Assembly (NCBI RefSeq): GCF_007747995.1
Contig: NZ_CP036276.1
Span: 1,231,001 to 1,295,000 of the forward strand
Source of the DNA: Symmachiella dynata
GTDB taxonomy: Bacteria > Planctomycetota > Planctomycetia > Planctomycetales > Planctomycetaceae
Direction: 5' to 3'
Length of the DNA: 64,000 nt
This document shows positions 1 to 10,323 of the stretch, piece after piece. The notes under the pieces are model-generated. The model worked only from the letters and a program-made list of their open reading frames with translations. It had not been told where the DNA came from and did not search any database. The first letter of the stretch is position 1, and every line of letters begins with the position of its first letter. The translations under genes and the position numbers were made by a program.

Positions 1-3000
1 TGTTTCGCGGGTGATTTGTAACGGCGCGAACGCGGGCAATGTGAGTACGTTGGACTCGGCGGTGAATTGTCGCGCGACGAACAGGTCGAAGGTCAGTTCG
101 GTTTGGTCTTCGACTTTGCGTCCCAGAAAAACGCGCAGTTGGCGATCGTTGTCAGGTCCTTCGATGGCCCAACCGGCGACGTCATTTCCGCTGATTTTGC
201 GTACAGTGACATCGGCTGGTAGCGCGAACAGGGCGAAGTTCATCGAACCTTGGCGTACGCGATAGTCGAACGTGGAGGTGATATTCACGCCCGCATCATC
301 AACCGAGAGGGCGGTGGCTGTTTCGGTGTGGATCACGCCATCGACTCCCGCGCGGGTTTGGCGGGGTTGCCAGGCGACTTCGATTTCGCCACCGCGATCG
401 ACGGGAATGACCGCCAACTCGGCGTCGCCCAATTTTTGACGTCGATAGGCGCCGCTGCCGCCATTGATGCGGAGGTTCAGATCGCTGCCGGGGAGTTGGA
501 ACCGCAGTGCTCCGGCGGCGACCGGGCGGAGTGGGAGGGTGAAGCGTCCGGCTGGTCCGGTTCGTTCGTAGGGGATACGTAATTTCAGGTCGATGACGTG
601 CATGCCGGGCCGGTCGAGTAGGATTTCGTAGTTGGTCCCCAAGTCACCTGTGCGCGGTGTGAGCGCTGCCGCTTTTCCGTCGACCTCGACCGAGTCGAGT
701 GCGATGTTTCCCAGCGGCAACGTGAGCGCGACTTGCCGGTCGCGATAGCTGTAAGCGACGATGCGGCCGGTGATATTGATGATGGCCGATTCTTGCCGGG
801 CAGTGGCATCGATTTCAGCGGCATACATCGCTTCGGCAACCATGACTTCGACGGGAGCAGGGGCGAGGATGCGTTGGTCGGGATGCGCCTGGTTCCACAA
901 TTCGACGAATTTTTCATGCGGCAGGAAAATCCGTTCGGCCGCGGTTGGGTCGTTGCCGGTCTCGTAGGGAATCACGATCGATGGTTCGCGGATGGGTTGC
1001 GGCTGTACGATTGGTGGCGCGGGTTTTGCGATCCGTGTTTTTGATCGAGGAGTTGATTTCTGGTTCTCATCCGCTTGAAGTGGGCCGGCGAGGGCGGTGG
1101 TGATCAAGCTGACGAGCAGCATGGTGGCTGTCCGTTTGAGGATCGAGGTTTTCAGCGTACCGCCGAGGCTTTGTTCGCCGTCGAAGCATTCGCGGATAAT
1201 AGGAATGGCAATCCAGACGGCGATGCCGGCCAGCGTGCCCAGGAAAATTCCATCGAGTGCGGGCATCCAATTCGCCGGGGCCAGCGCAGCCAAGCCCAAT
1301 GGCAAGCTGAGCCCTAGCACGGCGACGGCGGCGCGGGCGGCGAGCAGTTTGGCCCGCAGGAACCAACAGACAACCAACATCCCGGCCATCCAGGCGATGG
1401 TGACAAAGGGGACGGGGCTGTCTTTGAGGTAATCGACTTCCAATTTGGGACCGACAGCAGCATCAGCGGCGCCGACGTAGTAATACTTCGATTCCCGACT
1501 GCCGGCTGGCGGGGTGAGTTTTACGTCCAGGGAGAGTAGTCCGCCGAGACTTGTGGGCTTTGCCGTGCTCGCTTGCTGGTTGGCGGCTTGCGGAGCTTGG
1601 ATGGCATTGGCACCGAATTGCGCAGCGAACGGCTCAGCATTTTCGGCGGGGGCGTTGGGTTCTTGTATTCCGTCGCCGTCTTGGTTTTGGGCGAGGTTAT
1701 CGTTGATGTCAGCGATATCTGTGCGGAAACGGGATTGCGCGCCGAATCCTTGCTCTTTGACGACCGGATGGCTTCCTTCATTGCCAGCGACGTTTAAGCT
1801 TGGCAGTTCGCCTTCGCTTATTTGTTCGTCCGCAACAGGCAAATCTGCGAGTTGTCTGTTGCGGCTTGACCGTTGCTGTTGTGGTCTGGTTCGGGATAGG
1901 GGACGGCTCAATTGTTTGCCGCGAGACGTTCGTCGTAGATGACTGAGTTCCAGCCATTCCTTTTGGATTTCGACAGAATCTTCCTCGACTGGTTGTTGCA
2001 CGGTAACGACATCAGCCATTTCTTGTTGCCCTTGTTGGGGAGTGTCTAACTCAAAGGCGATCTCGGTTCCGGCGCTCATCTGGGTGTGCGCCGATGTCTT
2101 GTTTCCGTACTGCGTTTCGCCCATGCTGCCGGTTGAACTCATGTGGACTTGTTGTACCGCCGGCATCATGGAGGCCAACACGAACACGCCCACCAGACAG
2201 GCGATGCCTACGCCGACAGCGCCGCTGGCGCCGAGTTTGCGGTAACCCACGGTGACCAGCAATAACACGGCCAAAGCGGTGATGAGCACGAACGCTTTTC
2301 CTAACAGGTCCTGCCAACTGCCGATGGAGACGCCCCGTTGCAAGCCGCCCAGCAGGCTGGGGGCGACTGGTTCGACTTCGGGTTGATACAGATCGTGGGC
2401 GGCTAGGAAACGGGTGTCGCGGGGATGATGGACGGTCCAGGCCTGGCGGAGAATTTCGAGGGGTTGTACCGCGCCTGCACCGCTGACGATCGCCAGTTGC
2501 GGCGGCGTCTGTGACAAACGGCCGGTGGCATTCAGAGCGCCCATTTGTGATGTGTAGGAAAGAACGATCTGGTGTTCTGATTCGTCGTTGCCTGAGACGG
2601 GGAGCGGAACGCGATAGGCATCGCCGATGCGACGGACTTCGACGGGTTGATCGTCGACGAGTGTCGCCCACAGCGCGGCTTCACTCGGCAAGCGGACTTC
2701 AAGTCCTTGCACGCCGACCGCGCGGAATTTGAAGGAGGCCTGATGTTGCAAAAATCCGGTTTCGCCCAATACGCTTTCGACAAGCAACTCGTCGCAAATG
2801 GCCGTTGGCACCGGCAGGCGTTCGAAACGGGTTTCGGAGAGCGAAATGTGCTCAGCCGGTCGGACATGGTGATAGGCGGCAACGATCCGTTCCTGCGGAC
2901 GATAATTGGCCGGGAGGGGTAAATCCTCGGGTGCGATTTCGGCCAGCGGCGCGTCGTTGGCGTCGACGGCGGTGAGCGTCAACTGCTGTTCGCCACTCCC

Positions 3001-5229
3001 TTCGATGGCGGTAAAGCCGTTTTGCCGTTCCGCACCGACGATTCGTAGGTCGGGGACGGTGAACGTTTCCGCATCGCCGCGGGGCATTTCAACATCGACA
3101 CTCAACCGCAGCACGCCGCGATGTCGTTGGTCGAATCGTAACGTCCAGGTCCGTCGGCCCTCGGCGATTTCTGGGGCGGCGTGTTGTTCGACAATGCGCA
3201 GGTTGCGGTTGTGGAGGCGAAACCGTAAGTCCTCGCCGCTAGCTTCGGGGAGTTCCAAACGGAGTGACCGCAAGCCGCCGCCGTCGATGTTGACGGCTGC
3301 TTCGAGGTGTGCGTGCCATGTTTCCGGTTCGAGCCGCGCAAAGCTGAGGGTGGTGGCGGAGATCCGCGAGGGTTTGCGTTCGATGCGCAACTGTCCGGCA
3401 AAGCGCGTGTCCTGATAGTCATAGCTGAGCCATTCGCCGCTGCTGCCGTCTGTTTGAATGTCGCGCGACGGATCGAGTCCGGAGAGCCCCCTCGGCACGA
3501 CCCGCAGGTCCTTGGTGGAGCGGATCGTGAACGTGCCTTCCAGCACATCGACTTGCGGCAGTCGGATTTCGGGGATCGCGAATTCGAGTGGTTGGTCTTC
3601 AACCGGCCAATCATCCGGTCGCCATTGGGCGACGAGTCCGATTTGCAGCATTTGGTCGGCGGGGAGTGGTTTTTCAAAGGGGATTTGCACGTGCTGCACG
3701 CCGTCGGCCAGTGATGTGACGCGCCAGGCAGGCGTTGTATTGCCGACAGTGATTCTGGAAATTTCCCAAGCTGCCAGCAACGAGAGATCTAATCCAAACA
3801 ACGGCGCAAAACGTGGTTCGATGCTGATGCTGGACCGCAAGTCGAGTCCGATGGTGCCGACGTCTAATTGTGTGGCAATGGCCGCTTGCAGTTCCCCCGC
3901 CTTGGGTTGCGTGACAAAGGCCAGTTTGAAATCTTCTTGCCAAGCGGCGAAATACAGCGACTGCCAGTTTTTTTCTCCCGGTGCGGTGTCGGCGGCGATG
4001 CGGCGAATCTCGGTGGCCACTTCGTCGGAATCGGCAATGCGGCGTACTCCGTCGAGTTGATCGGCTCGCAAGCGTAGCATCGGCGCGTGTTGTACGATGA
4101 TGCGGCTGGTGTGCGACGTGGCGTTGCTGAGGGTTAAGTTGGGAACGTTCCAAGGAGTCCCGGTCGTGGTGGAGGTCACGCCGCGAAAGACGATCCGCCG
4201 GGTGTCGCGAAATGCCTGCCGGTAGGAGAGGGTGAGCATCGTGCGTTTTTCTGCCGGGTTCGGTTCAAAACCCCAACCTTCTAGGCCGGTGGATTCGACT
4301 GAGACGATGTCCAGTGAATCGGGAATGCTGAAGGTCAATCGGTCGATCGGTTTTCCGTAGACGCTCACGTCGCTGATCGCCTGCCAAGTCAGTTCTTCGG
4401 GAGCGACGCGGACGCCGATGCCGGTGGTTCCAAATACCAACGCGTCTTCGCCTTGCTGGGCTTCTTTGCCGGTGATGCGCAGGCTGATGTTCTGCTTTCC
4501 GCCGATGGCTTCGCTGTAGTGCGCCGGTTGATCCTCGTCGGCGCCGCGTTGGGGCATCACGCTGTTGAGCACCAAATACCGCCCGGCGGGTAGATCGATT
4601 TCTAGTGTGGCAGAGGGAATTGCCAGGCAGCCGAATTTCGCCAACTGATCGCTGCCGCTACTGACCAAGGGGGCGGATAGTTCCAGCGTGAGCGTTTGCT
4701 TGCCGACTTGGTCATTCAACAGATAGACGGTATCCACCTGTTGTGTATGCCGACCTAATTGCGCGGGGCCGTCGCCTAGTTTGGCCTGCTCCACCGACAA
4801 TCCCGAAAATCGCAACGGGACCGCATGCCAACCTGCTTCGAGTTGTGTGACTTCAATCGTGGCGGTGATTAACAAACGGTCGCCGGAGGTGCGTGCGCGA
4901 TAGGCGGCCTGCGAGAGAATCACACCGTGCGGCGGCTCTGCGGTTTGTTCGTTGTTTTTCTTGGCTGCGGCATAGAGTTCGGAGAACTTGTCGCGGGGCA
5001 GCAACACGCCTTGTTTGTCGCGGTTAAGGACAACGTCCAGGTCTTCGACGGGCACGAAGATGCGTCGTCCCGGAATTTCCGCCGTCGGTTGTTCCTGGGC
5101 GATGACTGGCCGCTGTGGAGAGATCGCGGCAGCGAAGAGCAGTAAACCGACCGTAGCGATCGCGCACCGTCGCGGTCTGAATTCGAAGCGGGTGGCCGAC
5201 AAGTCGTGTGGGGTGCGGCGCTGTAACAT
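1..5229 (-). CDS. Giant secreted/membrane protein with two fused paralogous modules (C-terminus outside window)
   Basis: Function unknown. The frame is open for 1,743 codons and leaves the window at base 1, so the C-terminus is missing. The ATG at 5229 is preceded by a TAGGA ribosome-binding site. The N-terminus has an extended basic region and a hydrophobic segment (about residues 22-36) like a long signal peptide. A first module opens with RRIFVPVEDLDVVL (about residue 55) and LLPRDKFSELY. Hydrophobic segments lie at about 970-1035 and 1270-1345. A signal-like stretch (MLLVSLITTALAG, about 1370-1385) then precedes a second module starting ERIFLPHEKFVELW (about 1430). Both modules resemble the neighbour at 5305-8721: the visible end, LQITRET, matches its GTTRETG region. 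The protein looks like two ancestral genes fused in frame. The 75-base gap to the upstream gene suggests one transcript. Probably cell-envelope located (inference). Confidence 0.85.
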   Translation of the reverse strand, partial: MLQRRTPHDLSATRFEFRPRRCAIATVGLLLFAAAISPQRPVIAQEQPTAEIPGRRIFVPVEDLDVVLNRDKQGVLLPRDKFSELYAAAKKNNEQTAEPPHGVILSQAAYRARTSGDRLLITATIEVTQLEAGWHAVPLRFSGLSVEQAKLGDGPAQLGRHTQQVDTVYLLNDQVGKQTLTLELSAPLVSSGSDQLAKFGCLAIPSATLEIDLPAGRYLVLNSVMPQRGADEDQPAHYSEAIGGKQNISLRITGKEAQQGEDALVFGTTGIGVRVAPEELTWQAISDVSVYGKPIDRLTFSIPDSLDIVSVESTGLEGWGFEPNPAEKRTMLTLSYRQAFRDTRRIVFRGVTSTTTGTPWNVPNLTLSNATSHTSRIIVQHAPMLRLRADQLDGVRRIADSDEVATEIRRIAADTAPGEKNWQSLYFAAWQEDFKLAFVTQPKAGELQAAIATQLDVGTIGLDLRSSISIEPRFAPLFGLDLSLLAAWEISRITVGNTTPAWRVTSLADGVQHVQIPFEKPLPADQMLQIGLVAQWRPDDWPVEDQPLEFAIPEIRLPQVDVLEGTFTIRSTKDLRVVPRGLSGLDPSRDIQTDGSSGEWLSYDYQDTRFAGQLRIERKPSRISATTLSFARLEPETWHAHLEAAVNIDGGGLRSLRLELPEASGEDLRFRLHNRNLRIVEQHAAPEIAEGRRTWTLRFDQRHRGVLRLSVDVEMPRGDAETFTVPDLRIVGAERQNGFTAIEGSGEQQLTLTAVDANDAPLAEIAPEDLPLPANYRPQERIVAAYHHVRPAEHISLSETRFERLPVPTAICDELLVESVLGETGFLQHQASFKFRAVGVQGLEVRLPSEAALWATLVDDQPVEVRRIGDAYRVPLPVSGNDESEHQIVLSYTSQMGALNATGRLSQTPPQLAIVSGAGAVQPLEILRQAWTVHHPRDTRFLAAHDLYQPEVEPVAPSLLGGLQRGVSIGSWQDLLGKAFVLITALAVLLLVTVGYRKLGASGAVGVGIACLVGVFVLASMMPAVQQVHMSSTGSMGETQYGNKTSAHTQMSAGTEIAFELDTPQQGQQEMADVVTVQQPVEEDSVEIQKEWLELSHLRRTSRGKQLSRPLSRTRPQQQRSSRNRQLADLPVADEQISEGELPSLNVAGNEGSHPVVKEQGFGAQSRFRTDIADINDNLAQNQDGDGIQEPNAPAENAEPFAAQFGANAIQAPQAANQQASTAKPTSLGGLLSLDVKLTPPAGSRESKYYYVGAADAAVGPKLEVDYLKDSPVPFVTIAWMAGMLVVCWFLRAKLLAARAAVAVLGLSLPLGLAALAPANWMPALDGIFLGTLAGIAVWIAIPIIRECFDGEQSLGGTLKTSILKRTATMLLVSLITTALAGPLQADENQKSTPRSKTRIAKPAPPIVQPQPIREPSIVIPYETGNDPTAAERIFLPHEKFVELWNQAHPDQRILAPAPVEVMVAEAMYAAEIDATARQESAIINITGRIVAYSYRDRQVALTLPLGNIALDSVEVDGKAAALTPRTGDLGTNYEILLDRPGMHVIDLKLRIPYERTGPAGRFTLPLRPVAAGALRFQLPGSDLNLRINGGSGAYRRQKLGDAELAVIPVDRGGEIEVAWQPRQTRAGVDGVIHTETATALSVDDAGVNITSTFDYRVRQGSMNFALFALPADVTVRKISGNDVAGWAIEGPDNDRQLRVFLGRKVEDQTELTFDLFVARQFTAESNVLTLPAFAPLQITRET

Positions 5230-5304
5230 GACGATTCCTACCTGAACTTTGTTGCATCTGGCTGGGTGTTTTGACTCAACGATTCGGTCGACTGGGGCGA
5301 CGAT

Positions 5305-8300
5305 TTAATCGCGCCGCTTGCGGAAGTTTGCATTCCAGTCCGCAAACACGCCCGGAGGGGGGACGACGGTTGCAAGGGAAACCGGTTGCGCGAGTTGAGA
5401 AACGTTTTCGCCAATCGGTAAATGCGGACGTAGCCGGAATAAGCTATGCACGCACCACAGGACGGCCATGGCGATGATACCGAGTAGGGCGGCGCTGAAT
5501 GCGTGGACGGCGAGATTCGGGAAGCGGACCGCCAACAGGGCCAACACGAATCCGCCGATAACCAACACGCTGAGTTTGTTGTGCCATGATGTTCTGCTCA
5601 ACAGCAGTGCCACCAAGAACAGCGCGCCGCTAATAACGACCATATACATCGCGGACCGCCAGTAGGTGACGGTAAAGCGGTCGGTGCCGCCCAGGTTGGT
5701 GTAACTATAGGCGTGTCCGGAGATGGGGAATTCAAACAGCCCCGCTGAGTCTCCGCCAATCCAGGTATTGAGGTCGTTGGGGTTGTCGGTCGAGGCGATT
5801 GCCGCGGGATTCCAGTTGGGGAAAGCCTGACGGTCATTGCTGAATTGCTCGGGGGACCCGACCAGTGCGTATTCGTCAGGGACCCAGGCAGCGACGCGAA
5901 GTTGCTGGACCGGTACGGCGTTGGATCCGCCAATGCGGGGAATGTCGATGGAGAGCGGTCCGCCCCATTGAGGAAAGGTCGCGTTTACGCGTTCGACGCG
6001 GAACAGGACCATTAGGTGAAATGGTTTTTCAGAGCTGCCTTCGCGGGCGACGTTCACAAAATATGATTCCCAACCGGCTGGGGGTGATCCGGCGGCGTTG
6101 CGTTCGAGCGATCCCCGTTTACCGGCGACCGTTACGCCCAGCAACTCAGCTTCGGCGGGCAAATCGATCGAGAGGCGTTGGCGTTCGCTGGAGGTGATTT
6201 TGTAGCGGCAGCGATAGGTCGTTCCCGCATCGGTGCTCGTGACGGCTTCGATTAAAGCGCGGGGGACGACCGTTTCGACGACTTCCTGGATTTCGTGTTT
6301 CGAGGCGGTCAATTGAACTTCGACCGGCTGCTTGAAATAGCGATAGGCCAGATCCGTGTTTTGATTAAGCAGTTTGAGTTCGCGTACGTCGATGGCTTCC
6401 AGCGTCTCGGTGGCAGCGGCGACGGACAATGCGCGATCCTTGTTCACCGCGACTTCGCCGTAAACGCGCGCCGGTGAGACCGCTGCTGTGCCGCGGGAAG
6501 TATTAGCCGGAACGTCCAACACGCGCGGCGGTTCGATCAGCACCGTTGCGGTTGTCCCCTCGGTTTCGGGTTTGAGGTCATATTTAATGCGAAACTGTTG
6601 TGAACCGGTGACATCGCGTTGCATGGCGACGGTCCAAGTGACCCAACCCTCTTCGGCTTCGTCCGCGCGACTTCTCTGTTTGATGGCGGTGCCGTTTCCG
6701 GAATCGACATTTTCAATTTGAACGTCCTCTACGGATTCGGGCACGGCGAAGACAAACGTATCGATGCCGGCGTATTGAATGTCGAAGTGCAACAGGGCGT
6801 TGACTTCGACAAGTTCTTGTTTGATGTTCACCTGCGTTGCGACTGATGCGGTCAAACGCGTCGGTTTGCGGAGGGTGGTGACGGTGATTTCCATGGGACG
6901 CTGCGTATAAGCCCAGACGGCTGTGATCCGCATGTTGGGTACGGGATGGATGTTGCGGGGACGGATGGGTTGTGCGGCGATGACCGCATCTTCTTCGGTG
7001 ACGATTTCAATCGCCTCGGGCGCGAAGACAGCGACGGTCCCCGTTTCGCGGGTGGTGCCGATGGGTGTCAGCACGGGGAGTTTGAGTTCGGTTTTTTCCT
7101 TACCGGCCTGAAAATCCACATTGCCGCTGATGACGACATAGATCTGGCCCATGTTTTTTTGCGAGAGAGCAACTACCAATTCTTGCGTGTCCTCGGTGAC
7201 TGTATATTTTTCCATTTGCTCGCAATGGACGGCGGCGACTTTGAAGTTTTCGGGTAATTGGTAGCGGAGTTCGAAAACGCCGGCTCGTTCGACGGTATAG
7301 ATTGTTGAGGTATCGACGTGCAGTTCGTCATCACGGAATTCCAATCGCGTGTTTTGCACGGCGGTTATCCGTGGTTCAACGGGTTTGGCGCGCAGTTGGA
7401 AGTCGAAATCGCGGGTGTAGAATTTGAAATACATGCCGCCCGGTCGCCGCATGGCTTTGGGGATCTCAGCTGATTCAATCCGCGTGAGGCCGGTTTGAGT
7501 TTCGATCGGCAGGGTGATGTCCGCAGCGTGGTTGACGGAAATCAAACCGCTTTCGCGAACCGCGCCTCGCGCGTGAATCCCATGATTGACGCCATCGGGA
7601 TCGATGCCCGCGAGGGAAAATGTGTCGTCCGGGACGGGACGTTCGGTATGGACTTCGATCGTGATAGTGCGTGATTTGCCCGGCAACAGATCGACGGTGA
7701 TCACCTGTCCCGATTGTTCCTTGGCCGCCTGCCAGCCTTTGAGCGCGGGAGAGGCGACATCGAGAATGCGATGTCCAGTGGGAACAGCGATGCGGACTTG
7801 GTCCAAATTGCCCCGGAGAACTTTGTAGGCCAGTGCTGCGTGCGTATGGATCAGCCCGTCCGCCACGCGAATGTCCAATTGGTTTTCAACGCTGGCCAGC
7901 AGGTCCATTTCGGGAGCGGAACTGACACGGGGATGCCACCGCGCGGAAATGGTCTTCGTCGCCCCCAGTCCCGCCTGCACGCGGGTGAGGTTGCCTTCGG
8001 TTTTGATGGGCGTGGAGACGAGATGCGGCGTGACTTCGACTGTTTGGTCGGCGGCGGGGATTTCCAAATCGAAGTTGGTGATGCCGACCGTGGGGCATTG
8101 CAGTGAGAAACTCCGTCCATCGGGCGACGTGCGGATTCGTGACACGAGTTCCAACGTCACCGTATGTTCCCCTTTTTCGGGAAGCAGTAAGGCATACGTC
8201 CCTTCGCCGGTGCCACGTAGTAGAATCCGTTCGTTGCTGGCAGTCATTTTTCCGACAGCGGCGTCGCCGAATTGCAAGGGGACTTCGGCCCATGGTTTGC

Positions 8301-8721
8301 CGAGCACTTGCACGGTGAAGACCGCTTCGATTTTTACCAAATCATTGACGACTTTTCCGCGATAATCCGCCCGAGAAATCACCGCCCCGATCGGGGGTTT
8401 TTCGGAGTCGCCATCGGGTATGGTCTTGCCGGCCCACAGTTTGAGGTACTGGGAGTACGGCATGAAGACGGTCGCCGTTTCCTTTTCAAAGACCTGTTTG
8501 AGGTTTTTGTAGGGTAGGTAAATTAGCCGTTCCCAGTCCGCGGCCGGATTGGGTTCCGCGTCCGGAGTCGGTTCCTCGGCGGGGCTGGTTTCCGGTTGCG
8601 AATCGTCCGCGACTTCCGTGGCGGGCGTCTCTTGGGAGAAGGCGTTGACGGGCAGCGCGGCGACGAGTCCGCAGCACAATGAGCCAAATAACATGCGTGT
8701 GGTGAGCGAACGGATTCGCAT
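5305..8721 (-). CDS. Large secreted protein with C-terminal membrane segments, paralogue of the next gene
   Basis: Function unknown; 1,138 residues. I chose the ATG at 8721 over an upstream TTG (8775) because it begins directly with a signal peptide (MRIRSLTTRMLFGSLCCGLV, cleavage probably after NAFS or NAFSQ). A Pro/Glu/Asp-rich linker (about residues 31-62) follows, then the shared module start LIYLPYKNLKQVF and VFMPYSQYLKLW (about 67-96). The middle is a long series of beta-rich segments without known catalytic motifs. Two to three hydrophobic helices near 1025-1100 should anchor the C-terminus, leaving a short Arg-rich tail. It lies 75 bases upstream of a longer paralogue on the same strand, so a tandem duplication and shared operon are likely. 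Such long beta-rich envelope proteins are common in planctomycetes; a surface or periplasmic scaffold role is a guess. Confidence 0.88.
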   Translation of the reverse strand: MRIRSLTTRMLFGSLCCGLVAALPVNAFSQETPATEVADDSQPETSPAEEPTPDAEPNPAADWERLIYLPYKNLKQVFEKETATVFMPYSQYLKLWAGKTIPDGDSEKPPIGAVISRADYRGKVVNDLVKIEAVFTVQVLGKPWAEVPLQFGDAAVGKMTASNERILLRGTGEGTYALLLPEKGEHTVTLELVSRIRTSPDGRSFSLQCPTVGITNFDLEIPAADQTVEVTPHLVSTPIKTEGNLTRVQAGLGATKTISARWHPRVSSAPEMDLLASVENQLDIRVADGLIHTHAALAYKVLRGNLDQVRIAVPTGHRILDVASPALKGWQAAKEQSGQVITVDLLPGKSRTITIEVHTERPVPDDTFSLAGIDPDGVNHGIHARGAVRESGLISVNHAADITLPIETQTGLTRIESAEIPKAMRRPGGMYFKFYTRDFDFQLRAKPVEPRITAVQNTRLEFRDDELHVDTSTIYTVERAGVFELRYQLPENFKVAAVHCEQMEKYTVTEDTQELVVALSQKNMGQIYVVISGNVDFQAGKEKTELKLPVLTPIGTTRETGTVAVFAPEAIEIVTEEDAVIAAQPIRPRNIHPVPNMRITAVWAYTQRPMEITVTTLRKPTRLTASVATQVNIKQELVEVNALLHFDIQYAGIDTFVFAVPESVEDVQIENVDSGNGTAIKQRSRADEAEEGWVTWTVAMQRDVTGSQQFRIKYDLKPETEGTTATVLIEPPRVLDVPANTSRGTAAVSPARVYGEVAVNKDRALSVAAATETLEAIDVRELKLLNQNTDLAYRYFKQPVEVQLTASKHEIQEVVETVVPRALIEAVTSTDAGTTYRCRYKITSSERQRLSIDLPAEAELLGVTVAGKRGSLERNAAGSPPAGWESYFVNVAREGSSEKPFHLMVLFRVERVNATFPQWGGPLSIDIPRIGGSNAVPVQQLRVAAWVPDEYALVGSPEQFSNDRQAFPNWNPAAIASTDNPNDLNTWIGGDSAGLFEFPISGHAYSYTNLGGTDRFTVTYWRSAMYMVVISGALFLVALLLSRTSWHNKLSVLVIGGFVLALLAVRFPNLAVHAFSAALLGIIAMAVLWCVHSLFRLRPHLPIGENVSQLAQPVSLATVVPPPGVFADWNANFRKRRD

Positions 8722-9133
8722 GGGACAATGCCTCGCAGAGTTAAACAGAAGAGTTGTGGTGTCTGGCGGATTCAAAAAGCGGTGAGCAATGTGTCGGTCT
8801 CAGGAACCGATAGATGCAGTGTTCCCCGTTATAAGACGTCGAGAATGATAAAATCATTGCAAGAAATCCAGGTTTTTTTAAAAATTGCGCAGCATTTCTC
8901 ACGGGAGTGATTGGTTTTGTGACAACGATGTCACAATCGTGAGCTTGTCGCGTACCGCATGGGGGCACTGCGCGCAAAGATCGATCATGTCGGCGAGACG
9001 CCGAAAAGCGAATGTCGATGATTTCGTTCCCCCTGTGGTGACGCCGACTGCCAATCCCGTGTCGTTACGCGTCCCGTGCCGCCCAGCGGGCGGCGGCTTC
9101 TCCAGCGCAGAGAAGCGAATCGTTATCTCGGCC
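8722..9133. other. Intergenic region with two hairpins after the ParA gene
   Basis: No convincing gene. Just past the ParA stop codon are two perfect hairpins: GCTTCTC/GAGAAGC (9096-9102 with 9110-9116) and GCCGCCC/GGGCGGC (9078-9084 with 9088-9094). No T-run follows on the minus strand, so they are not classical intrinsic terminators. The part next to 8721 presumably carries the promoter of the giant gene pair, but I recognise no clear -35/-10. Confidence 0.4.
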
Positions 9134-9958
9134 TCACGCAGCCCGCGCTGGTGCAATCGTCTGAGATGTTTCGCTATCCATCACTTCTTCGATGAGCGCG
9201 CCATAGTCTTCCGAGCCATGACATTTGGGTGCATATTGAAAAATAGGTTTGCCGTGACTAGGAGCCTCGGCCAATTTGATGTTTCGGCGGATTTTGCTAC
9301 GGAAGATTCTAGCGCCCGCCCAGGGAGCATGTGGATCGGCATGTTCCAAGAACTCGGCCAGATCCTCGGCAATGTCCGCAGCCAGGCGCGTTCCGGTTTC
9401 ATACATGCACAGCACCACGCCGCTGACCCGCAGTTGCCGGTTCAGTCGGCGATTGACGAGAGCTGTGGTTTCAAACAATTTCGAGAGCCCGTGCAGCGCT
9501 AAGAAGTGCGGTTGCAAGGGGATGAATACCTCTTCGGCGGCCGCCAACGCGTTGACGGTTAACACCCCCAGTGACGGGGGGCAATCCATGACGACGTAGT
9601 CGTAGGGTTCATTTTGCCGCAATTCGTTGATCGCTGCTTTCAAAATGAGTTCGCGGCCCGGGACATCGGCGAGCTCCATTTCAGCGGCGGCCAGATCAAT
9701 GCTCGAGGGAATGCACCACAAGTTCGAAGCGACCAGTTGTCGAGCCTCGGTCATGGTTTTGGAGTCGGCGAAGACATCGTAGATGGTGGGGGTTTTGCCG
9801 TGGGCTTCGATCCCGACGTGGAGCGAGGCGTGGGCTTGCGGATCGAGATCGACCAGGCAAACGCGGCGTCCGGCATTTGCCAGTCCGGCGGATAAATTGA
9901 CGCTGGTTGTCGTTTTGCCGACGCCCCCTTTTTGATTCATTACAACGATCGTGCGCAT
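9134..9958 (-). CDS. ParA/Soj-family partition ATPase, solitary
   Basis: A 274-residue cytoplasmic P-loop ATPase of the ParA/MinD superfamily. The deviant Walker A KGGVGKTT lies at residues 10-17, with the signature lysine, followed by the DLDPQAHAS Walker A' region. Walker B is in [18 protein letters not shown], and the [20 protein letters not shown] block is typical of Soj/ParA. The family dimerises on ATP, binds DNA nonspecifically and positions chromosomes or other cargo. The ATG at 9958 has a GGAAGGGAA ribosome-binding site five bases upstream. No ParB or parS-like gene is adjacent: the downstream neighbours are giant envelope proteins and the upstream gene is divergent. It may therefore be an orphan ParA positioning another cargo, or its ParB may lie elsewhere. 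The family call is secure; the cargo is unknown. Confidence 0.93.
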   Translation of the reverse strand: MRTIVVMNQKGGVGKTTTSVNLSAGLANAGRRVCLVDLDPQAHASLHVGIEAHGKTPTIYDVFADSKTMTEARQLVASNLWCIPSSIDLAAAEMELADVPGRELILKAAINELRQNEPYDYVVMDCPPSLGVLTVNALAAAEEVFIPLQPHFLALHGLSKLFETTALVNRRLNRQLRVSGVVLCMYETGTRLAADIAEDLAEFLEHADPHAPWAGARIFRSKIRRNIKLAEAPSHGKPIFQYAPKCHGSEDYGALIEEVMDSETSQTIAPARAA

Positions 9959-10323
9959 GGGATTCCCTTCCCTCTATATCTATTGGGCAACGTCTAAAAC
10001 GGCTCGTGTGTCGATCACCTACTCGTGGCGCCCCGGTTTTCTCCGAAGGCAGGCAGGCGCGGAGTATAGACGTCATCCCAAAAGAGCGAAAGAGGAGTTC
10101 GGCGGCAGGTCGTCGACAAGTCGTTTCAAAATCCTCCGGCGCGTCCCACTGACACCGATTTGCAAGTTTCGAGAACCAGCGCAAACGGGTTTTGAAGATG
10201 GTTTTAAGGTTTTAGGATAGGAAAGCGGGGCAAAAGCGGTGTTGCGTCAGCGGTCCGGATTCCGTAAAAACCGTTCGCTCGATATTCCGAAATGGCGGAC
10301 GGCTCCAGGTAACTTGTTGTGTT
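9959..10323. other. Divergent promoter region
   Basis: Non-coding stretch between the divergent ParA and lipoprotein genes, which must hold both promoters. I see no confident sigma-70 boxes. Bases 10123-10136 (GTTTCAAAATCCTC) recur exactly at 48858-48871, upstream of another gene. Confidence 0.35.

Noticed and set aside
2051-2671. 206-codon minus-strand frame, Arg/Ser-rich
   Set aside because: Alternative frame of the giant protein on the same strand; low-complexity composition typical of a shifted frame.
9078-9116. Two hairpins after ParA considered as terminator
   Set aside because: No T-run on the minus strand; described only as structures.
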